Origin: Heterobilharzia americana
Lineage: Eukaryota > Platyhelminthes > Trematoda > Strigeidida > Schistosomatidae
Length of the DNA stretch: 64,000 bases
Assembly (NCBI GenBank): GCA_944470555.2
Contig: OX104127.1
Location: forward strand, 44,195,934-44,259,933
Reading direction: 5' to 3'
Below the pieces are notes generated by a model. The model did not search any database and was not told the origin of the DNA. It worked only from the letters and a program-made list of their open reading frames with translations. Shown piece after piece: positions 23,791 through 34,504 of this stretch (within the stretch, counting starts at the first letter, position 1; each line of letters starts with the position of its first letter). Both the position numbers and the translations under genes were made by a program.

Positions 23791-25978
23791 CACTCATTTT
23801 CATCGCTGAGTATTTTTTTCTCACCTCCATCAGGTTTGCCCCACTGGAACTTCGAGAATCACTTCTAGAAGCTAGTCACCAATGAGCACTAGATTAATTC
23901 GATCTTGAGGTTTATGGGGATTTAATTTTGAGGTGATGAATACCAACTCAAAATCAATAAATAAATCCCCACAAACCTCAGAATTGAATTAACTAAGAAT
24001 GACTGTTGTTTTACTGAACGTAATTCACCTAATCTTGTTTGGCGGTAAGTTGAAAACAAAAGAAAGTAACCCCAGTTACTGCTTCATTACAATATTCCAT
24101 TTTGTAAACCAGAATTACCGAAATGTGTTTCCTTAAGGAAAATAAGATATAAGAGGCATAATATCCATCATGAATATGGTATTTAGTTTATGCTAACAGC
24201 ACTTAGAAGTCTATATGAACTCATCTGTAAATTAGACTGTATACAACAAACAAGCATTCCAAAATCAAAATTATATACTATATAGTCGTAGATTAAACGA
24301 ACTTCCAAAGAATAAATAAGTGTATTGTAAAATAAACTGAACAGTAAAGAATAAGTATACATATGTGAAAACAGCAGTTCATGTCTTCTAATGATGAAAT
24401 GACTAAAGATCCCGATTTTTTCTATAATTCGTTTATACTGAAAGAGATCCTTAGAAAGTCTTTGTTCATGCTTTTAAATACATTATGTTTCGAAAACCCA
24501 TTCACTGATCTGTTCATGTCAATAATTTTTAGTAGATGAAATTTTCTCTATCAATACTTATAAAACTGATGCCAATATGTTATAAACATGTATTAATGTA
24601 GAGCTGAACAATATCGTCTTGAGTGAAGAAAAAAGTAAATATTTCTTTGAAAACTGAAGATATTACTTGCCGACAAGTGTTAACCAGCGTGTAGCTTCAA
24701 AGTTAAGTTTATTACTGAATTTCTTGGAATATTGAACATCACTAATCAACAATCAAACAATGCATACTAGTGACTGTAAACAAATTATTGTACAAAACTG
24801 TGAACAATACCCAAAATATACGAATTAATTAATGATTGTACCCTGTTTCTCACAACTAAAATAAGTTGAAATTTACAAACGACATAGTAGTTGGAAGTTG
24901 AATGAATTATTTACTAAACTGTACTTTTCAACAGTAAAAGAATACCTGTTACAATGTTGCTCATTAATTTTGCTACCTGACTTTAAACCCTCTTCATCTA
25001 CCGAGATTTTAACGAATCAGTGGCAGCATCACTGGCTGTAGTGCAATAACGATTACTTAATGCCTAGTAAAGCAGCTTACATGTGCTCACTGTATTGTAT
25101 CTCTTAATGTTCATTGTCATAAATACTTGGTCTTATTACACACTTGAAAGTATCTATCAGTCAAAATGTATGTGTATTCTTTGGAGTAATCAAGGACACC
25201 AATAGGCGAATAGTAACTAAACTTTAACACACAGTATACAATATCATCTTCAGAGTGATAACTGTTAATTGAAGTAAGTGGTTTATCACCTCCTTTCTCA
25301 CTTTTTACGGATGTATTTCTCTCTTTTTCTTAAACTGTTTATGATCAACAAACTTTTTTCAGGATAGACCCTATGACACTCCTCTGCCTGCTTGTCCAGA
25401 AAAACTGTTGCAGTTAGGAAAATAAAGGAGTTTTATCTCATGATAACTAAAGAAGGAAAAAACAATTACGCATCGATTAGGCTTCCGGTACACACTGCCT
25501 GTCTGTGTATCTTTTTCTTCAGTGTTCTTTGATATACGGGAAGTATTCAAAGAGTTGTATGCTTAGTAACTAGTAATATTTTTAGATAAAATCTCATTTT
25601 ATTGGTGGAATGACTGATATAATAAGTCTGCTATAGTTAAATTTCGAAACATTCAATTAATTTAGTTCCCTCTAATCATTGCGGTTCTCAATAAACTGTT
25701 AGTTATGGTGATTCGGTTGTCACCTGGTATAAATGATGAAAATAAACGCACTTTGAGGTTGACTTTCAGTTTATGCGGTCGGTATAGATGGAGCATATCA
25801 TTCTCAGTTTAGTTATACTGTCTAATAGTGGCTATCCCCACAGAAACTGTGTACTCAGTTTTTTATCCTTTGTTTTACATCAGTGGTATGCACCGAAGAC
25901 GATCGGTTAACCGTCCTGTCCTGTTGAGAAACTATCAAGCAACTTCATTGATACTTGTAATTCTCCATTATTATACTG

Positions 25979-26330
25979 GGTTCGAGTGATCAACCTTTGT
26001 TGGTATATGGACTCCTAAGTGGACCCTTCGATATGATGGTGATTAGCAGTGGAATCAAGCAGCCAATATGCCAACAGAAGTAGATCAGTTCCATCCAGAA
26101 TAATAACGGGAAATTACAAGTATCAGCAGATAATAACTGATATTCATTCGACAAAACTTGGTCCTAGACCCTCAGTGGCATAGTGCGTAACGCATTGGTG
26201 TATGAAGCAATGGAGGCGTGATTTGAGTCCCAGTGAGAACACCACCACTCACTGAGGCGTTTTTACTTTCAACTGATGAGTCCCAACTAGGCAGAAATTT
26301 CTGTCCTGGGTTACACACTAGCCACGAAGA
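25979..26330 (+). mobile_element. rearranged Sm-alpha SINE cluster
   Basis: Minus-oriented tail-like sequence (25979-26060) and plus-oriented tail (26062-26130) are followed by a plus-oriented head. That head has an A-box-like TGGCATAGTGCGTAACGC (26175-26192) and a B-box-like GATTTGAGTCCC (26219-26230). A hammerhead remnant ends near 26315. Confidence 0.55.
26264..26315 (+). ncRNA. decayed hammerhead ribozyme motif
   Basis: CTGATGAGTCCCAACTAGGCAGAAA keeps CUGAUGA and GAAA, but the second stem II strand has lost pairing (GGCA instead of GGAC). Stem I is poorly matched. Confidence 0.45.
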
Positions 26331-26840
26331 AGTAGGTTGTGAAGCTGTTTGTTTCGAGCACTTCTCACCAATGAACTTTTTTAACATTGAAACTGTTCTC
26401 CAAAAGACTATTATTTACTCAAATCAAGATATATTTTTATTGAGTTTTCAAAACAGTACAATTCATTGGTAGTGATGGATAGAAGGAAAAAAGTTAGACT
26501 GATTTTATCGTTCGACAGCAGCACCGTGTCTCAATCAGGTCGTAATCACCCATCAGACTTATAATAGAAGCCTATTTGCCACTGTTCTACACTAATCTAA
26601 GGGTAACTTCTGACCATTCGTTTACGTTAACAGGTCCTGCTAAAATGGTTGCGGCTGAATGGGTTATCATAGAAAGTGAACAGCATCAACACAGGTTCTG
26701 TAGTAAAACTGTACGATCACTCAATTGTTTTTTAAAGGACTACTATAGATAACTCTTATTGTAGCTATGTTTGTGCCAGCCGTTCTAGCACGTGTCTGTA
26801 TAAAGCCAGAGATCAGCATTGTCATTTTAGAATATTCATC

Positions 26841-27050
26841 CTGGGCGATGATTGAAGGTGAAATGAAGATCTGGGCAGCGACCGGATTCAAGCCAGAGAC
26901 CACCGAGTTTCCGGCCCGATGCTCTACCAACTGAGCTACGAGGTCTGACTGCCTGGTAGGGCACCTGGCCAGAAATCCGGTGGTCGCTGGTTTGAATCCG
27001 GCCGCGGTCCAAATTTTCATTTCACCTTCAATCATCACCCAGTATCAATA
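26841..27050. repeat. head-to-head tRNA-derived repeats (palindrome)
   Basis: Sequence 26841-26944 (minus) and 26945-27050 (plus) are inverted copies of a tRNA-derived unit ending in the same tail (…TTCATTTCACCTTCAATCAT). The minus copy keeps a good tRNA 5' half, GTAGCTCAGTTGGTAGAGC, plus an anticodon-arm-like stem and a T arm. The acceptor ends do not pair well and loop position 33 is C, so this is a tRNA-like SINE rather than a working tRNA gene. Confidence 0.65.
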
Positions 27051-28559
27051 CAAGTCTGCCAAACCACGGCTATCTCAGATAGTCAAAATGATAACCTTAG
27101 AATATATTATAATTCAGATGAAATCTTCAACATGTTCATGTGTTTATAGCTGCTTTGGAACAATATTTTTTTAACTTTACTTATCGTGTGACTGGAAAGA
27201 ATGTATAATCAATGCCAACAAGCATAAAAACTAGATCCAGCAGAGCTTCCTGTCAAAAGACTGCCGAAATCTAACACCATGCCCAGTAGCAAAATTACAA
27301 AAATTTGATAGGTAAACTTCTATCAGTACTCAGCACTAAGAATTAGATAGCTACCTCAGTTCTATACTGCTGATCGATTCATTTAAATAACAACTTTGTT
27401 GCACACTCCTGGTCCGTTTGAAGATACCTCAGGGAACTGTTATTTTTATACTCTTAGATGACAGAGTAATCTTTGTAATTGGTTATTCCTACCTCTACTT
27501 CTCTTTTCTTCATTGTTTGTGTTTTGCGTGGAAAAACTTAGTAAGCAGGACAATTAGTGTCAATAAACAAAGAAACAGCATGTTAACATTCCTAAAAGTA
27601 TTTTAAGCATCAACATCTGTATATCATGAGGCAGTGGGTTTAACTAGAGCATCTTAGTGTTTAATGGATTCCAAAATAGTTTGAATGAAAGAATAGCTCA
27701 CATGCTGTCAACAACATCCTTCTTCCACGCTTTTCATGATTATTTCTTTCCCATCGGTTGTATGACTCATTTAGTGTAAACCTATATTGTACTCAGATTA
27801 CTATAACCAGTTGATTTTAAAACTGGAACTATTATTGTCAAACTAAAATTATGCATTTATGACGCGTTTGTCTAGATGGAATTGAGTGTTACTTTGAAGT
27901 TAACACTGTAGAAGTTATTTCCGATGCCACCTAGATATTCTAGGAATTTCTAACTTCACTGACAATTAAACAGGAGTAGGAAAAAGGAAAAGAAAGAATC
28001 GATGACAGTTATAGTGTTTTGTTATGTTTGTGATATCCTCAGTAGTAGTGTTAACTCATACGACTTATTTATGCCTCATCTCAATACGATATATGTGTAT
28101 GTATAAACCTGTAAAGAGTAGTTATAAAATTTATCTAAATTTTAGCATTTATATAAAAAACAATTCCAATTATCGGAATGATTCGCCTAAGGATATCTTA
28201 AAAAGTGAACAAATACTATAGGCAGAGATAATTGACTCTCTTCCATCTTATGTTCGCCTGTCGTTTGTATGAATGATGAGAAGTTATGTTTATTGTATAT
28301 TTATCCAGAATTTAGGTGTCTAAAGAGATTAGATTACTTTACTCAGATCATATTTATCAAAATTCTGAAGACAATAATTATTTTAAATCAATGTTGAACA
28401 AGCGTGTAAGAAAAAGTATCGAACTGTGAGCAGTTTCCTTTATTTCAAAGAAAGTGAAACATGACGTTTTACATGGTACAATCTATCTTAGTCTGTGTCA
28501 TGCTTGATCTAAGAAATTTTAAACATCCTGACTGATTAAGGCTATCTGGAGATATTTTT

Positions 28560-30500
28560 AAGCGAGAGCCTTTGACCATACTAAGGTGTTATCCTTACAG
28601 GGCAGCTGATAACTCACCATCATCACTAAGATCAACATACGACCAGATATTACTGCTTAATGGTCCAGGCTACCACACCTCATATCAATATATAAAGTAA
28701 CAAGCTAATAAGATGCAAGATGAAGAAGGAAGGAAACACTTGTCGAAAGAAGTAGAAATTAGTAAGACAGAGGAAGGAAGAATGAGAAGATGATGAGATT
28801 AAGTTTAGTGGTTAAGATCAGGACAATGTGTATATGCATATGTACCTCTGACACCGATTCTGAGCCATATCACCTACAGTCTCCAACTACTGGCTTCTTT
28901 AGTCCCACCGACACCAACCGAATAGTTTGCATCGTTCCATATGGCTCAAATCAACAGTCAAGAACTTCATGCATTGATGTCATGTTTTAGTCTGGTCTTC
29001 CCGAGCCTTTTCCCACCCTGAACATACTTCTTCAGCCAACATTATGTGACGAGGTAGACGGTGATTATGCATACGTAACACATGTCTTAGCCAGCTATCT
29101 CAGTCAACGAAGGTTGACAACCGCATCAATTAACCTTCCTCTCCTCCTTATAACTCTACGTCTGATTTCTGTGTTACTGGTGTAGTGACGTCACGATATA
29201 CCACCTATGCTACAGAGACAGCGGTGGACAAATACCTGCAGCCTTCTCATGTCTTCTGCCTTGACTGTCCATGTTTCAAAGCCATTCAGTAGAACAGAGT
29301 GGACTCCAGCACAGTGGACTCGGCCCTTAATAGACAAGTGGATGTCGCGGCGGTGACGCAGATGGCATAATTTGGCCGAAGCCAAGTGAGCCATTTGTAA
29401 GCGTGCAGAGATTTCGTCGGCAACTGACCAACGCACTGGGGCTGATTCAACTTTCCAGGTAAGTGAAGTGTTCAACGCATTCAATCACTTCACTGTGTAT
29501 TCTTAGTCGGGGTACCGTTGAAGACCAGTCCTGGATGACAAGAAACACATCCCAAACATTCTCATATTGCCACTGAATGTGTCAAGTAGACTCTGCATAT
29601 TGCCAGCGTCTTCACCTAACAAGAATATATCATCTGCGTATTCTAGGTTTACCAAGATTCTTCTGTGGCTAGGTTAATCCCTGTGTAGTCAGACTGTGAG
29701 TGGGATACCTTCATATGAACGTCTGTGATAAAACTGGATAAGAGTGTAGAGAGTAGGCATCCTTGACGGACACCATTCGATGTACACAACTCACACTATA
29801 TCTCACTATAGACTTTAACGCACCCATAAGTGTTCGAGTAAAGAGCCTTCAATAGGGTGATGCACTTACTCGGCACCCCTTTCAATGAGAGACACTACCA
29901 TAAGACTTCTCTAACGACGGAGTTGAATGCTGTCTTCAGGTAGATAAACACAGCTATTGTTGGGCGTCGGTAAGCGTCCCTGTGTTCTAGAACCTTGAGA
30001 AGTGTCAATATTTGATCGATACACCCACGGCAAGACCTGAATCCTGCCTGGTTTCCTCAGGCTTGCTGTTCCTGGGCTCCACTCAGACATCTAATGATTA
30101 TAAAACCTAGAATCTTAGACATTGTGTTCCTCAGGTTGATTCCTCTTTGGTTATCATAAGAGGACTTCTCACCTTTCTTGAAGACTGGGATAACCAGCGA
30201 TTGAGAGTAGTCGTAGGGGATCATATTTGACTTCCTTATGCTTGCTAGTACTTCAGTTAAGTTGACTGAAATCACTCTACTACCGTCCTTATACAACTCA
30301 GGAACTAGTCTGTGTGGACCTGCTACCCTTCCTCGTTCTAAGCTACCTACTGCTTTCTCTACTTCTGCAAATGTTGAAGGGGCCTATCTCGATATTCTAT
30401 CGAGCATCCAACTGAGTAGTGGGATACACGGTAGTGGCTGTAGGCTAGCTGAATTGTTCCTAGAAGTGTTCCACCCACAATTTCAGTCGTCTCCCTCGTG
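28560..30500 (-). mobile_element. non-LTR retrotransposon, 3' half, decayed
   Basis: Read on the minus strand from 30500 to 28560. A reverse-transcriptase N-terminal part (30057-30296) includes SQSLVIPVFKKGEKSS and QRGINLRNTMSKILG. Thumb/connection-like sequence (29191-29484) includes DEISARLQMA, HRRDIHLSIKGRV and SVLLNGFETW. Decayed C-terminal sequence runs to about 28780, and a 3' tail at 28600-28690 is related to that at 16790-16880. The frames are broken by stops and shifts. The motifs are typical of RTE-like elements of schistosomes, but the subfamily is not certain. It is inserted antisense in the TRIM9-like intron. Confidence 0.8.
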
Positions 30501-30756
30501 AGTGAATAGCAGACCTATCCTTCTCCCTTGATAACTGGTCATCAGTTTTCTTTTTTCAAACTTAGAATCGCTTTAGTTGCCCAGTGTATACACGATGAAA
30601 GATATAAGTAGATTAGCTTTATGGATAATGTTAATTTTCAAAGCTGATATGATATAACCTACCATTCTCTTTATTATTACTGTGTATGTCCATGTATTCC
30701 AACTATCTAGTCCAACAACAATGATGTTGATTATTAATATATATTTTTTCTAAAAG

Positions 30757-31433
30757 GTCAAGATGCATTCGGTTGGGCGATGTACTTGAATTCCAAACGT
30801 TCATGGTTTCTTCACAAAGGTGAACACAGAGATCGTACTGATGGAGGTATACAAATAACAAGTCAGGAAACGAATGATAATGGTATCAGACAGTATACGG
30901 ATTCAATTAGAACCATAATTGGTGTGAGACTTGACTGTGAGAAAGGTTGTTTAGCCTTCTACTTAAATGGCGAGCCTCATGGTCCAATAGCATTCGCAGA
31001 TTTAAAGACAAGACAGGATAGCAAATCAAGTCAAGCGAGAGACAGTACAAAGAGAATTAACTTATTCTATCCTGCAGTAAGTTTAAATTACTACACTCGT
31101 GTACGACTGGTTTCTGGTCTGGAAGTGCCAAGTGAAAGTGAAGAATCAGGTGACTCCTCCGAAGCAGAGTATGACCTATCCTCACCAACTCAATCTCATT
31201 GCAATTCTACAAGTTCTAAATGTTCTTCAAATGAGTTTACGGAAAGTAATAATAATACTAATAATAATGAATCTGAAAACAGACACTCTATAGTTTCTCC
31301 AATGCCTACCTGTTTAGTTCGCTCAACTACTGTACCATGTATACGAAAACCTTCCAGTCCAAATACACTGCTAAAATCTACAAAGCAATCTACTGCATTA
31401 CCTAAATTGACCACATTCGGTCGCAATTTATAA
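30757..31433 (+). CDS. TRIM9/TRIM67-like E3 ligase, last exon (SPRY C-terminus and tail)
   Basis: This terminal exon completes the B30.2/SPRY domain. It includes GQDAFGWAMYLNSKRSWFLH, GVRLDCEKGCLAFYLNGEPH, GPIAFADL and LFYPAVSLNYYTRVRLVSGL, matching the TRIM9 pattern of a WAMY…RSWF strand, GV-LD, a GPIAF loop and FPAVSLN. It starts in phase 1 after TTTCTAAAAG and ends at TAA 31431-31433. Two features are odd. About 18 polar residues are inserted between GPIAFADL and LFYPAVS, where vertebrate TRIM9 is shorter. A Ser/Asn/Thr-rich low-complexity tail of about 100 residues also extends past the SPRY. Assignment to the TRIM9/67 class rests on remembered motif order and the FN3 exon; MID-type TRIMs share this layout and are the alternative. 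Confidence 0.88.
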
Positions 31434-32899
31434 ATACCAAATTTTGTTCAAAATCTTGTTCCAGAAGTTAATGAACCTTCTTTTGAGTTAACTTTTGTTT
31501 TTCCGTTCAAATTGTTTGTAGTTTACAACAGGTGATACCAACGTTTTATTCATGTATATTACTACAAATTATCGGTGAGTGCAACTGTCCTTTTCTTTAC
31601 ATTTCACCTCGTAGTGCTCCATTGACCAAAACTTCAACTTGTTTTGTACATGCCCTTAACAGCCTACCTCTTCAATCAACTTCCTTTGCATAACGAACAA
31701 ATATGATGTAATTAGATATCTATCCCATTTCAGTTCATTTTCTATCCCAATAACCGTTTTCCACTTTCATATGAAATTATTTCACTAAAAAAAGTCACTA
31801 TCATTCTGTTTATTGTTGAAGATTATAATGTTAAAAGTCGATATTATCCTCATGGTGTAAATTTGTTATCTATAACAATTATGGAATGAGAGTTCCTTGT
31901 GCGCAGTGCTTAATCTTTCATGTTGCATTTTTGTTTATTTCAAGTTTTGATGATTCAGATTTAATTTCAACACTTTTGTACAGGATTCTTTTTCTCAAAT
32001 GAATTTTGACTGATGACAATAGTGTTTATTTAATCAATTTACTTTAACTACTTATGAGTAGTTAAAGACCTGGATTCTAGTTAGAGTGAAAATACAGCTG
32101 CCTTCTTTAAGTATGAATCTACACCTGATTACACTCATCATTAGAATTTAAAGTCACAAAAATGCATCCAAGAAACCACTCAATACTTTGGTTTTACTCC
32201 TGCATAATAAGAGAAGTGAAAAAAGTACATCATGATCACCACTGCTTTCTATTCCGAGCTAAATCTGCTATCGTCTCAAGCTATTGGGTTAATTGCTCTC
32301 TCAGACCATACCTAGGGAGCTGTGAGGTGTCTGAAGATGCCAGCCCGACCCAACTACACTTCATCTCACTGTGCTATGTAATATAATGATTACCTCTCTT
32401 CTTCTTCTAATCAAAGCCTCAGGGTAAACGAGTAATGAACAGTATAGGGGCTACTGGGACACCGTGCTAAACATATACCCAAGCCACCTAAGTTAATTTT
32501 TCAAGATAAATTCACTCAGTGGGTGACAATCCCCAATTCACCAAGACATACCTCTTCAACTCAGAATTACTTACACAGTTTTTCCGCCTGGTACGAACTA
32601 TCCTACGGAGACAACGGTGATCGAGTAGTCAGACATCCTCAACTTGCTGGACCGAGCCTTCTTAGGCACAAAATGGAACTACATACACTGACGTTTTGTA
32701 TACTGGACCTCCTCCAGCAAGGTTATCGTTACGATGGCACTAAAGGTGGCCCACACTATAGGATACTGCTTGTCTTTCGATATATGACTGGAAATCTCAT
32801 GACTCACACCTTCCCTAGCACCCATACAACTACTCAGGTGCACAAACTTTTAGACTATTTCTAGACGTTCACTACCAATGGCTGTTACAGTTAACGGCT
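31434..32899. other. 3' UTR and flank of the TRIM9-like gene
   Basis: AT-rich sequence follows the stop. No clear AATAAA signal was found by eye. From about 32250 the composition changes, and the plus-strand frame at 32523-32864 is unrecognised. This part may belong to the 3' side of the minus-strand retrotransposon at 32900-34250. Confidence 0.35.
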
Positions 32900-34250
32900 C
32901 CTACTAATCTCCTAGAAGTATTTTTCCCCTTGATGGTGCTAAATGCATATCATACCTACGGACACTAATCGCCAACTGATTGCCTGAGATTTTATTGTCA
33001 TCGCCCATTAAAATGATGTCATCCACATACTCCAGCTCAAAAAGTCTTTCATCCTCACGGGTCAGGTTTCCTCGCTTTTTGAGGAGTCTGAAAAGGATGA
33101 TAGAAGTCAGTATTTTAGATGTTACAAGTAGCAGATTGATGATCATCACAAACTTCACATGGACCATTTTTAAAGATTGGTACAGTAATGGCTTCATTCC
33201 AGAGTAATGGAACACTCTCAGTCTGTTATATGTTTCTAAACAATTTAGTCAAGGAACTGACTACAGCCTAACCCCCACACTTAGAAAGGGCCTGGGTAGG
33301 CTGTCTGAGCTGAGTGCCCTATGGTGCTTCAAAACTTGGAGTTCCTTACCTTGCTCTGCTTCGTTAGGTAGATTGGTAGAGCAAGCCAGTAGAACCGCTT
33401 TCAAAAGCACTCTGCCCAACATTTCAGACGTCTAAAAAACTCGAAAATCGGAGTAACATCTACTTCACAGATAGTGTCACTGATACCGGGCTTATTGCTG
33501 CAGAGAGCCTGAATGAACACTTTCCCACTTTTCCTAGATGCAGCTGCTGCTCTCATCTGACTCAAGCTTTCTAATTAATAGTCCTTAGGTAAATGCTGCT
33601 TGTCCTATCACTTAAGGGACTTACGCACGCCATAGTACTTGCTGGCTTCCGGAATGAACCAAAGAGGGTCAATAAGTTGCAAAGAGCACATCGAGACCCA
33701 GTATTGATAAGTAGCAAATTCCTCAATGCCACAAACAGCTTTACCGCTTTCATGGCAGCTTATAGGTGTAACCAACGCTCAGATATACTTTCTGGATGCC
33801 TGACAACTAGTCCTGAATATAGCTTAGTTTGGTATTCGGTTGGAATACGAGGCCTAGTCACATTCCCTACATCAACCCATTTAACACGATGTTGGTGACC
33901 GCCAAAAAGAAACATGAACTTAGCACATATGAAGTGTGATCATGTTCCCATACCCAAAAAGTAGCGGTTATCGTAAATACACATACGTCATCGACAGGAG
34001 ATTGAAATATGATCTTTCAATATAGATTTGAGTGGCAGACAAAGAACTACAAGCTGCTCAACGGTGGTCAATGTTCTTGAGGTTGGTGCCGGTTAGAAAT
34101 AAGTTGTGGTCTGCACAAAGCTCCAAAATTCGTTCCACATTATTTAACCTATGACAGACAAAACACCAAGGGTCATATAAACGACCGTCCTCTGAAAATA
34201 AACACCCAACCTGAGCAATAATTCACCTGTACAGCATCATGAAACCCACA
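32900..34250 (-). mobile_element. non-LTR retrotransposon, internally deleted
   Basis: Minus-strand reading from 34250 gives endonuclease/linker-like pieces (ILELCADHNLFL, RVKWVDVGNV) and a Cys-containing linker (33571-33753). RT entry motifs follow (ESVPLLWNEAITVPIFKNG near 33190). The RT catalytic region follows (FELEYVDDIILMGDDN, 32904-33215). Stops and shifts interrupt it. RT motif A is absent: sequence upstream of it (LFRLLKKRGNLTRED) joins directly to the YVDD region. Confidence 0.7.
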
Positions 34251-34504
34251 GAACACAAATGGTATAGATCAGAAAAGTTACGTCAGAATTCATCCATAGC
34301 TGCATTCAGCTCACGGTCAGTTGGGGAAAATATCATGCAGCAAAATCATAAATATTGACACTTAAGTCTCAATCCTGATTCAAAATTACAGAATAACAGC
34401 AAACAAAAGACCATTCATGAGCATTCAGTTCACCGATACAGTTATGCAACCGGCACTCAGTGCCAAACTTTTACCAGAAACACAGATTTCTCATCTCAAA
34501 CTGC

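Larger units (their letters stand above)
18958..30756 (+). other. large intron of the TRIM9-like gene
   Basis: About 11.8 kb between matching phase-1 exons. It contains Sm-alpha and tRNA-like SINEs (20335-27050) and a minus-strand non-LTR retrotransposon (28560-30500). The open frames at 20457-20660, 21022-21306, 27418-27606 and 28024-28221 show no family resemblance and are not called. Confidence 0.75.

Noticed and set aside
26873..26945. functional tRNA gene on the minus strand
   Set aside because: The D arm is good but acceptor ends do not pair properly and loop position 33 is C; the flanking tail is a dispersed repeat.
26721..27038. 105-codon minus-strand open frame
   Set aside because: It lies across the tRNA-derived palindrome; its residues are translations of tRNA-like sequence.
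32523..32864. 113-codon plus-strand frame
   Set aside because: Unrecognised and next to a minus-strand retrotransposon; more likely antisense or 3' sequence of that element than a gene.
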